Notes: generated by a model not told the origin, from the sequence alone. 64,000 nucleotides of DNA from Symbiodinium microadriaticum (GCA_001939145.1 LSRX01000304.1:582877-646876), one strand, 5' to 3'; shown: positions 23,534-35,510, counted from the stretch's first letter. Numbers and translations are program-made.

Positions 23534-23849
23534 GCGGCTTCCCTAGTAGCCGAAGTCCGCTTGGACTTCACCGCTCAACGTGGGCTGCTTTTTACGGAAG
23601 CCCGTGGGCCTCACCCTAAACCCTATAAACCCTATAAGGGCTATACACCCTGTAAACCCTATAAACCCCTTAACCTTGTAAACCCTATAAACCCTATATT
23701 CCCATAAAACCCTATAAACCCTAAACCCTCTAAACCCTAAAGCCTAAACCCAAAATCAGCAAGCCCAAACCAAGCCTAGGGGCCCAAAAGAGCTCTGAGG
23801 GTCCTGTAGCCGAAAAGACCTATCCTTTTTGGGGCTCCGTGCTATGGCC

Positions 23850-23970
23850 TCTATTTATGGGGATTTCCGAAAATAGGGGACCCCAAGATAGTACCCTAAA
23901 TAGTAGGATCCTTACTATAAGGACCTCTAAATAAGGTAGCCCTTCTTTTCGGAAACTCCCATATGGATTC
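23850..23970. mobile_element. FB-L
   Basis: tccgaaaataggggacccca, atagtaccctaaatagtagg, and tttcggaaactccc at the right. Confidence 0.82.
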
Positions 23971-24349
23971 CTTAGAAGGTAGGTTTCCTGGGCCACAAGC
24001 CTAGTCTTGCCACCGGAAAGCCCCCCCAAAAAAGCCTCGAAACACGGCGCTCTGAGGCTCCGGACGCCGCCCATACTCTGGATTAGAGCCTGCACGCCGA
24101 CATAGGTCCTGCGTGTCAGCTGGGCTTGTAATTCAACTTCGCAGTATCTCCGATCCTCTGGGATCCTCTTTTTTGGGGGTCTGCTTTAATTAGGGTCTAC
24201 TTCGCAGGGTTCTTGTAATACTTGGGCTCGACTTTTCAGGGTCTATAGAGGGTTCTCATGTGGTTTTTATCAGGCTTCATGGGCCTCAGGCTCGAAACAT
24301 TGTGGCTTTGGAACGTTTACCGCCGGAACATGTGCTACAGCAGACGTCC

Positions 24350-24450
24350 TACCCATAGGCTCCCGTGTAGTCCTTTTTTTTGTGGTTTATTTATACTTTG
24401 GGATCCTGGAAGGTAACCCCAACAAGGAACTGCACTGGAGCCGATGGGTA
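24350..24450. mobile_element. FB-E
   Basis: tacccataggctcccgtgta left; tgcactggagccgatgggta right. Confidence 0.88.
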
Positions 24451-24859
24451 AGTGCATCTGCCGCCCTTCAGAATAACGTACCCTAAACCCTAAATCCTAG
24501 AGCGAGAATAACGTCAAGAGAAGCGCGGCTCTCGGAGTGAAGCAAGCGATTGTGTTAGGGTTTAGGGTTTAAGGGTTAAGGGTTTAGGGGTTTAGGGGTT
24601 TAGGGTTTAGGGTGACAGCTTCAACGCTCGAGGCTCCCCCCACGGTTAAGAAACCCCCGCTGCAGGAGCTTAAAGGGCTCAACCTAGCGCCTGGACTCTA
24701 GATCCTCTAGATCCTCTACCCGAAAAACCCACACGACGACCGACGTATGGTCTAGGTTCTAAAGGAATTTCAGAATGATGCGAGCTAGCTTCCCAAGAAG
24801 TGAAGCAGCTTGAAAGGCCGGTCTTGGAGTACTCCGTTCCTGCTCGAGATAGACTTAGG

Positions 24860-25038
24860 GGCCGAGTAAGTACCCTAGCCCAAAAATGGGTTAACCTTTT
24901 AGATTATACCCAATAGCCTCCATCCTTAAGACTCATGGATAGGGAATCCCAGCACTAATTGTCCCTAATCCGGTTTCCAACTTTTTGGGGTTTACTATAT
25001 ATAAGCCCCAAAAGGTTAAAGGTTACCTACTCAGCCCC
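24860..25038. mobile_element. FB-B carrying a nested FB-Q
   Basis: Left end gagtaagtaccctagccc, right end aggttacctactcagcccc, as in other FB-B copies, but 85 bp of FB-Q (24907-24992) sits in the middle. Confidence 0.85.
24907..24992 (-). mobile_element. FB-Q inserted in FB-B
   Basis: Reverse complement of 11480-11579 with scattered changes; ends acccaatagcctcc and tttccaactttttggggttt. Confidence 0.85.
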
Positions 25039-25147
25039 ATTAGACACCGGAACTTTGAGGCCGGCACATGTCAAGCAGCAGCGACAAGGCCCCAAGGATG
25101 TCCATGTAGAAGAAGAACGAACCTGGCAAGGTTTAGGGTTTAGGGTG

Positions 25148-25254
25148 TACCTCTGGTCTCCAGTGTAGCTCCTTTCTTTGGTTTAACCAATTCTGTATTA
25201 AGGATCCTAAAAAGTAGCCCCCAAAAAGGAACTACAATGGAGACTTTATAGGTA
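25148..25254. mobile_element. FB-E
   Basis: tacctctggtctccagtgta left; tacaatggagactttatagg right. Starts at the end of a TTTAGGG pair. A possible further fragment is at 36018-36071. Confidence 0.82.
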
Positions 25255-25284
25255 GGGAAGGAGGCTCAGGGATTATGAAGCGTT

Positions 25285-25403
25285 CATATGGGGGGGTTTC
25301 CGAAAACAGGGGACCCTAAGATAGTACCCTAGATAGTAGGACCCTTACTGAAGGACCCCAAAAGAAGGTACCCATTTTTTTTTGAAACCCCCTATAGGGT
25401 TCC
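25285..25403. mobile_element. FB-L
   Basis: tttccgaaaacaggggaccc, atagtaccctagatagtagg, and right arm tttgaaaccccctatagg. Confidence 0.82.
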
Positions 25404-25491
25404 CCCTGTACAGGATTGTAAGTTGTAGGACCTCCGCCACACAATTGGGTCAGTGGGTCTGGATCCGTGTTTACGGTTAGGGACTACCTTT

Positions 25492-25530
25492 GGGTGGTTC
25501 TCTAAATTAGGGTCGCTTTTGAGGGGTCCC
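25492..25530. mobile_element. FB-A left end, cut by telomere-like tract
   Basis: gggtggttctctaaattagg runs for about 39 bp, then CCCTAAA units begin. Confidence 0.75.
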
Positions 25531-25534
25531 AACA

Positions 25535-25760
25535 AACCGCAAACCCTAAACCCTAAACCCTAAACCCCGACAACCCTAGACCCAAACCCCTAAACCCTAA
25601 ACCCCTAAACCCTAAACCCCTAAACCCTAATTCCCTAAACCCTAAATCCCTAAACCCTAAACCCCCACACCCTAAACCCCTAAACCCTAAACCCCTAAAC
25701 CCTAATTCCCTAAACCCCTAAACCCTAAACCCCTAGACCCTAAACCCCTGAACCCCAACT
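25535..25760 (-). repeat. CCCTAAA block
   Basis: About 225 bp of AACCCCT/AACCCTA with a duplicated marker aattccctaaa (25628, 25705). It starts inside the truncated FB-A copy at 25492-25530 and ends just before FB-H2. Confidence 0.9.
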
Positions 25761-25786
25761 GTGAGAACCACCCATTCGCGGTTCAT

Positions 25787-25906
25787 GTTGAAGGAAACAA
25801 CAGGTGGGGAGTTTAGGGTACATAGGGCTTTTATAAGGCTTCTTTAAGGTATTATAGACCTTCAAGGCTCCTAGAACGGTAACTACCCACCTGAAAATGT
25901 CCCAGG
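25787..25906. mobile_element. FB-H
   Basis: aacaggtggggagtttaggg left; acggtaactacccacctga right, then aaaatgtcccagg. Confidence 0.82.
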
Positions 25907-26310
25907 TTCCTTGAAGGGTTTTATTTGGGGGTTCCTTGATGGCTAGCTTTAGGGGCTCTGTAGGGGTTTAGGGTTCCTTTAAGGGTTCCTTTAAAAGAAG
26001 CTACTAAGTGTCAGGGAAGGCGCCGGAATGGGCTTCTCGCAACGAGTCTCCGATCGCGTCCCGCCAAGCCCTAACTTACCAAAGCCTGAAGCCCCAGTCC
26101 TGGGGTTGGGGCTTAGGGTATGGGGTTCAGAGTTCAGGGTTTGGGGTTTAGGTATGAGGTTTAGGGTATGGGGTTCAGGGTTTAGGGTGTGGGGTTTACG
26201 GGATGGGGTTCAGGTTTGGGGTATGGGGTTTAGGGCGCGGTATATGTTTTCTGGTTGAGGGTATAGGGTTTGAGATCTAACTTAGGGGAACCCAGAGACC
26301 CGAAAACCCT

Positions 26311-26430
26311 GATCCTAGGTTCCTGAGTGATCCCTTAATGATAAGGGTGCCCTTTTCCTAATACCCGGCTTTAATAGGGGAATCCTAAAATAGAAAGGGC
26401 AAAAAGGGCACTACTCAGGGACCTAGGATC
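26311..26430. mobile_element. FB-I
   Basis: gatcctaggttcctgagt and actcagggacctaggatc, one mismatch in 18. Confidence 0.9.
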
Positions 26431-26497
26431 CCTGAGTCAAGATGCGAACCAGGTTGTCTGACTAGACCGCAATGACTTTCCCTTACGGTCCCATGTA

Positions 26498-26732
26498 CAG
26501 ATTCTGGTGCTGGTGCTGGTGCTTGGTGCTAGCTGGTGCTTGGTGCTGGTGCTTGGTGTTGGTGCTGTTGCTGGTGCTGGTATTGGTTGGTGCTGATGCT
26601 GGTGCATGGTGCTGGTGCCTGGTGCTGGTGCTAGCTGGTGCTGGTGCTTGGTGCTGACTGGTGCTCGGTGCTTGGTGCTAGTATGTGCTGGTGCAGGTGC
26701 TAGTATGTGCTGGTGCTGGCGCTGGTGGCTGC
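26498..26732 (+). repeat. TGGTGC hexamer minisatellite
   Basis: About 35 units of TGGTGC with TTGGTGC and AGCTGGTGC variants; frame slips every few units. Confidence 0.95.
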
Positions 26733-27381
26733 TGCACCTATGTACTGCTTACTACGTGCTTCGTGTTTGTGGTTACATCTTCCAGGAACACCAGCGGCCA
26801 CAGGCATTCAAACCAAACGAATCAAATCTCAACACGAAACCCAAACCTCGTCACTACTCCTCCCACAACCCAGGAATCGAAAGCATTAACCTGAAGAACA
26901 GTAAAGTCTTTCAGAAAGTATTCCAGTAATAAGGTTTTCAATCCCTAAGACCCCCAACTACTTCCCACACCCAGAATGCTGAAGCCCTGGTTCCCGCTCC
27001 GGACATCTCAAGACGAGCGAGGATGGCCAATGTAGATGTTGTACCTTCAGCTGCCACCGTGTCAGCTCACTTGGGGTGTCTTTAAACTCAGGGCCTCCAC
27101 TCTGAACCTGGGGTCTGTATGACATGGATCCACTCTTTCAAAGGCTTGCGTAACAAGCACGAGAAATTCCCATGTGGCTCAAGGGCCTACCTAGGGTACG
27201 TCTTGGCTCGGGGTTTCGATACTTACTACTATACGGCCATTCCTAGTACGACCTGTGCTGGCGTCACCCTTTTGCAATTCTCATGGTTCATGCAACAGCA
27301 CCAGTGTAGTAGTGGTAGTAGTAGTCGTCTGTCGTCCTCGTCGTCCTAGTAACTAGTGACAGCAGCTGAAGAAGTATTAAA

Positions 27382-27382
27382 T

Positions 27383-27431
<49 letters not shown>
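27382..27431 (+). repeat. CAG trinucleotide repeat
   Basis: About 16 uninterrupted CAG units, followed 16 bp later by a CGT run (27445-27460). Confidence 0.97.
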
Positions 27432-27572
27432 CATGGTCTTAAATCGTCGTCGTCGTCGTCACAACTGAACGGTAATGGCTGGAAGCCTAGATGTCCAGAA
27501 AGTCTCGGGGTGTCCAGAAACCATCAAACCTGACATCCACATGTCGTGGTCGGAGATCCTAAGCAAACAAAT

Positions 27573-27722
27573 ATGTATATAAGTCTAATCTAATATAATA
27601 TTACATAATAGTACATAATATTATACTGTGTAGTATAACATAACATAATAACACATAATCAAATAACATAGTATCTCATAAAGTAACATAATATAACTAC
27701 AGTATAACAGCATATAGACTCT
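27573..27722. repeat. AT-rich island of ACATAAT words
   Basis: About 150 bp at roughly 20-25 percent GC, built from acataat/ataata/agtataac words. It contrasts with the surroundings and could be a duplex-unwinding or matrix-attachment type region, or simply an old microsatellite. Confidence 0.7.
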
Positions 27723-28216
27723 TAAGGAACCCCACGGCTAGCATTACTAAGATCCTCTGCCCCGAAATCCTTCGGACTCGCCTCTGGGCATCAGAGTTTT
27801 ATGAACATGGGCGATAGGGTCTTTGATAGTTTAGGGTTGAGGGTTTAGGGGTTTAGGGGTTTAGGGGTTTACGGGTTTAGGGGTTTAGGGGTTTAGGGAT
27901 TAGGGGTTTAGGGGTTTAGGGGTTTAGGGTTTAGGGTTCAGGGTTCAGGGAATATTAGTGCTCAACGTTCCGAGCCCTACTCCTACTTCAGGGTACTACA
28001 ACCGCAACCCTCAAACCTTGTACCCGAAAACCCCGAACCCAAACCTCTAAACCCTAATCCCCCTAAACCCTAGTACTAGAGACACCAGAACTCGCAATCC
28101 TGGGCGCCTCGCACCATGCATCCCTGTAACCCGACGCCCGAAGTCTCCTTCGTCGTCTCACCCTTGTGAGCTGGACGGTGCCTAACCTACCCGTATTGGA
28201 TGAATCGCGAAATCCC

Positions 28217-28318
28217 AGAGGGTCCATATACACTACTATTATGGAATTAGGTCCCAAAAAACCATCCCTATTACGGTTTTGGGGACCTATTTCCATAATA
28301 GTAGTATATATGGACCTC
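28217..28318. mobile_element. FB-K, best copy
   Basis: ggtccatatacactactatt left and aatagtagtatatatggacc right, 102 bp, almost wholly palindromic. Confidence 0.92.
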
Positions 28319-28760
28319 TTGGAATAAAATCTCCGGCAACTCTGCTAGCGTCTCAGGCAGCGGCGTGGCGACACACTGGATCACGAACTCGAAGCAAAAA
28401 GCCAAGAAGATGATCTGCGTGGATCTTTGTTTAGGGCTTCAGGGGTTTAGGGTTTAGGGTGTGGGGGTTTAGGGTTTTGGGATTTTTGGGGTTTTCAGGG
28501 GGTTTACGGAATTAGGGTTGACGGCTTGGGGTGTGATGTTTGTTCTTCGTGGGGGTGGGCGAGGGGGGAGTGCACATCTAGGGACGTAGAAGCTCAGTCA
28601 AAGGGTGGGTCCCTATGATAAGTGTCTTACGACATCAGAGTCTGTGTTGCGGTGCCTTTGTCCGAAGCTTAAACCCTGAACCCTGTGTACCTATTTCTTG
28701 TGTTCTTTGAATTCTGAGGGCAAGCGCACCTGCTCGGACCAGTCAACAATAATATTGGTG

Positions 28761-28800
28761 TGACGACGACGACGACTACGACTACGACGACTACTACCAC
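28761..28800 (+). repeat. GAC/TAC trinucleotide repeat
   Basis: Short GAC run passing into ACGACTACG words. Confidence 0.85.
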
Positions 28801-29917
28801 CAATAGTGATAATAACAAAACAAACAATAATTTAGTATGACAAGTATTTATTCCTATTATTCCTATAACTAAGTTACTGTTATTCCTACCAGAATTACCT
28901 TTATTATTTCCACTATTAACTGGATGACTGGCTACTGTCTGGATGACTGGCTCGCGACATGACAGAAGCTGATGCAGAGAACATATATCGGAAAGGGATG
29001 GTGAACATCGCCTGCCGCAAGTTGTCATGGGTTTAGGGTTTAGGGTTTAGGGGTTTAAGGTCTAGTGTAATCATAAACAGACATGCATGCGTGCGTGCTG
29101 TATGTATGCAGTATGCCTGCATGCATGCATGCAGCAGCTTGCTCCCAGTTGGAGATCCATGTCTCGGTCGCAGATGGAAGTGCCTGCCGAGACGTCCAAA
29201 AATCCATTCCGCCGCTGTCTGTGCATGGTCCTCGCTGTCCTGCTGCTGTCGCCTGCAATGCAGCATGCTGAGGCCCTCTGAGCTGGAAGGCACCCCTGTA
29301 TGTAATGTAGGTATGCGTGCTGCCGTTGCCCTCTGCAAGAGATTCTTGATTGCCGTCTCCACCTCTGCAATGCATGTATGGATGCACGTACGAAGCTCCC
29401 ATAACTGTAGTAAGTTAGTTTAAGAGAAACTTCAGTTTGAAACGATAGATTCTTCGCCCCATATCAAGCCTGAACCCCAAACCTCAAACCACCAGAGGTC
29501 CGAAATCCTGAGATACGAGCCTCATAACGGAATAGAAAACAAAAACGGGGGGGGGGGCTAGGTTTAGGGTTTAGGGTTTATAGGGCTTTTTATGCTATAC
29601 AAGTATTAGATAACCCTAGGAATAGTATTGGACATTCTTCAAGTCCATATACCAATTCCTCAATGCATCGTCAAACTTCAGCCATAACCCCCAGAAGCCA
29701 AACACTAAATCTTCGACCCGCAGGCTTCACATGCCTTACACAACCTGGGTTCTTGTTTAAAGGATTTAACTTAAGTTACCAGAACAAAACAAAACATACT
29801 ATAGACTATAGATCGCTATTATGCTATCTTATATGAGCATACATGTAGACAGCTACGTGACTATGACAGACGCCCGAAACCCACTTAACATTTGATTTGG
29901 GTCGTTTTGTAAGTTTC

Positions 29918-30000
29918 GGTCCCTTTGTTAAGTCCCAAAACAGTACGGCATCCTTGTACAGGGGATCCTCAAAGAGACCCTAGTTTAGAGAACTGTACCC
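29918..30000. mobile_element. FB-A right half
   Basis: cagtacggcatccttgta followed by gagaccctagtttagagaac. Confidence 0.7.
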
Positions 30001-30561
30001 GTTTCAGCCCCTGTAGTTGTGACAAGCGCACCGTCAGGACGACATCCAAGTCCACGTTGGTATGCCTGCACAAGTATGCCAGGCAGAGGAGTGATGGGTG
30101 TGGGGGGGGGGAGACCTCTCGCAGCCCACCAGCCGCATCTGCAAGAAACTCTCATTCCTGGTTAAAGCTCACGAAGTCTTCCCTCAATCTCTGCCCCAGT
30201 GTAGGAGCAATCACTCATGGGCTAGAAGAGTGCCTTCCAACTGAATAAGCAAGTGCCGTCGTAAACGGAAAGCATCAGCAAGACCCCGTGCCACATTGTG
30301 AACCTTCAATGTCCAAACCCTTAACCCTTACTGCTTGATCTATCAGGGCCCACTGTGATCAGGCCGTGAAGCCTGATTCTCGACTCGACCAGTACAACGG
30401 AAACCAAGAGGTCCGAATGATTCGGGTTAAGTTCTTACACCTCCTCCACTCAACCCTCAACCCTCAACCCCTAAACCCTAAACCCCAGAGAGCTTTTTGC
30501 AACGTAAACCCACAAACCCAACACCCCATGGGCTCATGAAAGACCCTTACGGCTTGGTCTG

Positions 30562-30905
30562 ATTGATGACATAAATCCTGCCTTACCTTAAGGAACCTAA
30601 ACTACGGGAATGGTAGATTGCTACCTTAAGGACCCTAAACTATGGGAATTCATGGTAGATTTCCTAAAACTATGGGAAATTCAGGTAGATTCCTTAACTT
30701 AAGGACCCTAAAGCTATGGGAATTCATGGTAGGTCCCTTACCTTAAGGACCCTAAACGATAGATGGGAAATCAGAGTAGATTCCTTAACTTAAAAGCCCT
30801 AAAACTATGGGAATCCATGGTAGATTCCTTAACTCAAGGACCCTAAAACTATGGGAAACCCTAAAGCTATGGGAATTCATGGTAGGTTCCTCTAACTCAT
30901 GGGTA
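30562..30905. mobile_element. FB-C expanded into a tandem array
   Basis: Starts like FB-C (gatgacataaatcctgcctt), but the inner block ccttaaggaccctaaacta, tgggaattcatggtagattc recurs about six times with changes. No standard right end. Confidence 0.85.
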
Positions 30906-31174
30906 GTGGCAGGAGCTTTTTGCCACCAACCCTAGGGCTTTGGCGACTCTGTGAAGCCCGATAGTCTGGAGTTGGAAAGTTTTGAAACTGTGGCTCAAGG
31001 TCTAGGGTGTAGGGTCAAGCTTAGGGTTTAGGTTTTAGGAAAACTGGGTCTAAAGGGTTTTTTCGGGGTTTAGGGTTTAGGGTTTATGGGGTCTAAAGGG
31101 CTGACCCTAATTTTGTCTGGTTTAGGGTTTAGGGGTTGAGGGTGTAGGGCTCAGGGTACAAGGTTTGAGATTTT

Positions 31175-31296
31175 TCCTAGGTTCCCCAGTGGCCCCTTAA
31201 AAATAAGGGGTACCCCTTTTGCTTACTATTTGGCTCTAATCAGGGAACCCAAAAAAAGAAAAATGGATAAAACGGGTACTACTGGAGAACCTAGTA
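31175..31296. mobile_element. FB-I
   Basis: cctaggttccccagtggccc left; ctactggagaacctagta right. Confidence 0.85.
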
Positions 31297-31983
31297 TAGG
31301 GTTTTTAGGGCTTAAGACTCTATATATGTACTTTTATGTGGCATATTGCTTTTGGCCTTAAAGAGGTAGTCCTTTTGTAAGGACTTTAAGCTTTGTTTGG
31401 CTTAGGGTTGGGGGCCTTGCGGTCGAGGGTTTCGGGCCGTGCCTGTCTGCGAGAACCCAGATGTCGGGCAGGAAAAGCCTTGGGTCGTCGATCCCCGAAA
31501 CCCCAAACCCTGAACCCCGAAACCCCAAACCCTAAACCCTAAACCCTAAAACCTAAACCCTAAATCCCCTAAACCCTGAACCCTAAACCCTAAACCCTAA
31601 ACCGGGCTTCGGAACTTCAGGGCTCCTCATTCGACAGTGGCCGCAATCATTCGAAGTGCTTTTTCAATACGCTACATAGGCATTTAAGATAGGGAGATCT
31701 GGGTTTAGGGTTTAGGGTTTATACGGTTTCGGGTTGAGGGTTTAAGGGTTAGGGTTTAGGGGTTTAGGCTTTAGGGTGCTTTATCATTTATCTATATATC
31801 TGCAACCCTCAGGAATAGTATTGGCAGTTCTTCTAAACCCTAAACCCCTAAACCCTAAACCACAAAAAATCCCTAAACCCGAAATTCCTAAGCCGACCCC
31901 TCACATTATCACACGGGGGATCCCCTGCCTCCTTTTGTCGCAGGGACCACAGGGGCTTGGGCTTCTTACTGAACAACCACTCC

Positions 31984-32091
31984 CCGGTTCTCAGTAGAGA
32001 ACGTGGGGAACGGATCCCTATGATAGCCCCTTTAAAGTCCCCTATAGTAGTCCCAATGACCCATTCCCCCATTCCCTGCTAAAAACCAGTC
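31984..32091 (+). mobile_element. FB-N
   Basis: ccggttctcagtagagaacg left; ccctgctaaaaaccagtc right. Confidence 0.82.
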
Positions 32092-32126
32092 AGACCAAGA
32101 CCCTACAGAGAAGACAGGTTATGGCA

Positions 32127-32702
32127 ATGTAAACCCCTAAACCCCTTAGCCCCAAAATTCCTAAAACCTAAAAGCCTAACCCCTAAACGCTAAAGCCTAA
32201 ACCTTAAACCCTAAACCCCTAAACCCCCTAAACCCCTAAACCCTATAAAACCCTAAAGCCTAAACCCTATAAAACCCTAACCCCGAACCCCTAAATCCCT
32301 AAACTCCTAAACCCCTAGACTCCTAAACCCTACACCCCCTAAACCCTATAATCACGGGGTTGATAGGGGACCCCTCTGGAGGAGACCCCGTGGCTTGCAA
32401 TTGCCAACAAAGCCAAGGGGGGGCAAACGGGAAGCCCAATAGCCCCCATTAGGCAGGGGTCCCCTCCACAGGAGTCCCTTATCAACCCTGCGATATAAAC
32501 CCTAAACCCTATAGAACCCTAAGCCCTAAACCCTAAACCCCTAAACCCTATAAGCCCTACAAGCCCAAACCTCTAAACCCTAAACCCTAAACCTTGAACC
32601 TTAAGCGCTAAACCCTATAACCCCAAAGCCCTATAGAACCTAAAACCCTAAACCCTATGAGCCCTATAAACCCTAAAGAACCCTATAGAACCCTAAAGCC
32701 TA
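32127..32702 (-). repeat. CCCTAAA block split by a palindromic element
   Basis: Two tracts (32127-32348, 32500-32702) flank FB-O (32351-32494). The right tract ends at the LINE fragment. Confidence 0.9.
32351..32494. mobile_element. FB-O, single copy
   Basis: tcacggggttgataggggac left; gtcccttatcaaccctgcga right; 144 bp, inserted between telomere-like tracts. Confidence 0.78.
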
Positions 32703-32711
32703 AAAGGTAAG

Positions 32712-33110
32712 GTAAGGGCTTCTGGACCCTCAGCCCTAAGCCCGGGAACTCCCAAGACGAGAAGACTGTCCTTCCCCTGGAGCGGTTGGCAGCCTCCTTG
32801 GGGCCAGACTCCCGGAGTGCACCCTGCAATGTTGAGCACCGCACTTTGTAGGGTCAACAAAAAAGCCAATGGCCCCCAGGCGATCCCTGAGATCCCGAAG
32901 CTTCTCCTGAAGTTCCTTGGCCGATGCCCCGAAAAGTAGGATATCATCAGCGTAGAGGAGAAAATGCGGCAATTGCAACTCGTCCTGCCAGTCTGGGAAG
33001 GCTGCATCCCATCTGCCTGACAGTCCTCCCAGATGAAAAGTCGATTACTCTGCTGAAGAGGTCAGCCGAATAGCTGCTCCCGTGCATTATCCAGTCATTA
33101 TCGGTGTCGG
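32712..33110 (-). pseudogene. Decayed LINE-type reverse transcriptase fragment
   Basis: The minus strand encodes FLLYADDILLFGASAKEL (YADD at 32943-32954), the catalytic motif of non-LTR reverse transcriptases, then a helix and DPTKC. At about 32830 the likely frame changes and continues with PGVWPQGG and SLLVLGVP, the usual thumb-side motif. Upstream, at about 33030, another frame change leads to YSADLFSRVIDF. The fragment has at least two frameshifts and no endonuclease. Its 3' edge meets a CCCTAAA tract at about 32705. It is unrelated to the Copia reverse transcriptase, so a second retroelement class was once here. Confidence 0.8.
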
Positions 33111-33257
33111 CGTCCCGCCGTCGCCGGTTGCTGTGCTGAAGTGATTTCTCTCCAGCTTTGGTGCTCATGCACTGCAGCAACTCCTGTATCTCCGCCACGT
33201 GTGGGACGCAAGACTGAAGAATCTGCAACGCCGTGATGTGCAGCGCTTCATCACCCT

Positions 33258-33258
33258 C

Positions 33259-33299
<41 letters not shown>
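33258..33299 (+). repeat. CTA trinucleotide repeat
   Basis: Fourteen units, giving a poly-Leu stretch in one open frame. Confidence 0.97.
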
Positions 33300-33588
33300 G
33301 CAGGAAGCTCGGATTGATCCTCTACTCCGCCTACAGCTACTATACATGCTAGCTAGCACGGCTCGCTATAACGATGTAGCGTCTGCAGCTATGCCAACCC
33401 ACAGCCCAGGCGCGCGAGCAGCAGCGCCACAAACCTCGGCTGCTTTTCAGCTCCGTGGACTGATGAATGGCTTCGAATTCAGAAACCGCACAGGCAAAGA
33501 TAACCACAAACATTGTCTTCATCTACACTCTTCTTCGCCCAAAGCATAGCTCTCTTCAAGGTGAATGCACCTAGCATTAATGCCCAGG

Positions 33589-33680
33589 GACTGAGTACCC
33601 TAGCCCAAAAAAGGCTAAGCTTTTGAACTATACTAGGATCATATAAGCCTCCAAAGGTTAACGGTTATCTACTCAGCCCC
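33589..33680. mobile_element. FB-B
   Basis: 92 bp, ends gactgagtaccctagccc and ggttatctactcagcccc. Confidence 0.88.
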
Positions 33681-34671
33681 GTTGACAAAGGGGTTTCAGC
33701 GAGGATCCGGGATGGTACCATGCCAAAGCAGCCCCCTGCAACCCAGACAGCCCCTAGCATGAACAAAAACGGTGTGTAGCTTTCTCCATGTTGTAAACAA
33801 TGCTGATGAGGCCTTGTTCAGCTGAAAATCTCGCCAGCTATCAAAACCCTAAGCCCGAAACCCTAAACCCTCAAAACCAAACTGGACAAAGAAAAGTCGA
33901 AACTAGGGATTTGGGTTCAGGGTTTAGGGTTTAGGATACCCCTAAACCCCAAACCCTAAATCCGTCAAGAGGCATGATGGCCAGGAAATATCTGCTCCTG
34001 TTGATGGCCCGGCCTGAGATGTCGTAGGTGGGTTCGGATTCCGGGTTTGCGGCTCGGGGTGTTGGAGTTCAGGGTCGTGGGATTGGGATGTAAACTTAAA
34101 CCCAAAAAACCCTAAACCCTAAAGCCTAAACCCTAAACCCTCAACCGCTAAATCCCAAACCCTCAACCCCTCAACCCTAAACCCTCCAAGCTGGAAAGCT
34201 TGGGCGGTTTCTGTTGCTGCGGTCGTCGGCTGCCCGGATCCTTTTCGCGGGGACTTAGGGTTTAGGGCTTAAGATCTAGGGTTGAGTGTGTTTGGTGTTT
34301 AGGGTCTAGGGTTTAGGGGCTTAGGGTTTTCAAACCGAACCCCCCAAAATCTGGTTCTTGAGGTGTACATCGTGCAACAAGAGGAATGGCACTTCGGGTT
34401 GAACAATAGTTTGGGGGTCGAGGACTCTAAGGTGCCTTAAACTTTATAGGGCTGTAAACTGTAAAGCTTAGGGGAATCATGAGACCTGAAACCTTCAACA
34501 CCCTGAACCTTAAACCCTAAACCCTAGGGCCCTGAACCCCTAAAACCTCACAAACCTACCTACAGGGACCGGAAAAGGAAGACTAAGACTTCCCATTCTT
34601 CCCAACCCCCTCTTTCTTTTGACTTCCGGCTTTAGGGCTTTAGTGCTTCATAAGGGTGGTCATAGACCAAG

Positions 34672-34735
34672 GGGTGATCAGAAACCCACAGGGTGATCAC
34701 AAACCCAAAGGGTGATCCTAAACCCACAGGGTCAG
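34672..34735 (+). repeat. 19-bp minisatellite
   Basis: gggtgatcacaaacccaca and variants, 3.3 copies. Confidence 0.9.
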
Positions 34736-35346
34736 GCGTTTAGTTTCTATTTTGGGAGCCCCCAAAGTACATTCGATATAGTAGGTTCTTAGCAGATATG
34801 TGGGACCCCAAACTATATAATACTATACAGTATACTGTTAGTTTAGGGACTGCACATACATGACTGAAAAATTACAAATCTCCTTAGAGTTCCTGATAAT
34901 CTTAGTATAACCCGGAACACGCTGAAGAGGCGCCTCTACATATTCTGGAACCCGTTGGATCCGTCGAAGGAACACTGAAGGGAACCCTATTCTAATTCGT
35001 AAGGCGCTTGAGCCCTACTAAAACCCCTGAACCCTCTAAACCCCCAAACCCGCAAGGCCCGCAAATAATATCCTTATGGACGCGATCCAAGAATTATGAT
35101 CTTATGCATGAAATTATGTCGACCCCCTAACGCATCTTTGGCATCATGGAGCCTGAATCCTAAACACTCCGAATCCAAACCGCTACACTCTAAACCCTAA
35201 AGCCTAGACCCTGAAGACTAAACCCAATGACCCCAGGAACCCTAAACCAAGTCCCAACTGGGCAACCGAGCATGTTGGCACAATGGAGCTTTTGAACTCT
35301 TGCCAGCGATTCCCCTTCGCTTCAGGGCTTTTGGCTTTGGGGTTTG

Positions 35347-35510
35347 AGGAATTAAGGTGCAGAGTTTGGGGAATATGGGTTTAGAATTCAGGGTTTAGGG
35401 AAGAAGGCGTAGAGTTCAGGGCTTTGAGTTTAGAATTCAGGGTTTTACGGAATAAGGTGTAGAGTTCAGGGTTTATGTACGGTGTAGAATGCAGGGTCTA
35501 GGGAGTTTAG
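35347..35510 (+). repeat. Tandem of about 55 bp with telomere-like core
   Basis: Unit: gaattcagggttta, then ggaataaggtgtagagttc; about three copies with progressive divergence. Confidence 0.75.

Larger units (their letters stand above)
21863..24859. other. Gene-free mosaic
   Basis: Beyond the large opposed block: CCCTAAA/CCCTATAAA at 23612-23752, short tracts at 24480-24500 and TTTAGGG at 24555-24615. 22756-23225 and 24620-24855 are spacer. Confidence 0.65.
26733..30561. other. Gene-free mosaic rich in microsatellites
   Basis: TTTAGGG at 27826-27957, 28430-28520, 29031-29062, 29562-29582; CCCTAAA at 28018-28070 and 30440-30487. 29070-29400 is a GCATGC/TGCATG-rich stretch open on both strands. 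No supported gene. Confidence 0.6.

Noticed and set aside
29033-29423. Overlapping open frames on both strands
   Set aside because: GCATGC/TGCATG-rich, nearly stop-free in several frames at once; no frame stands out.
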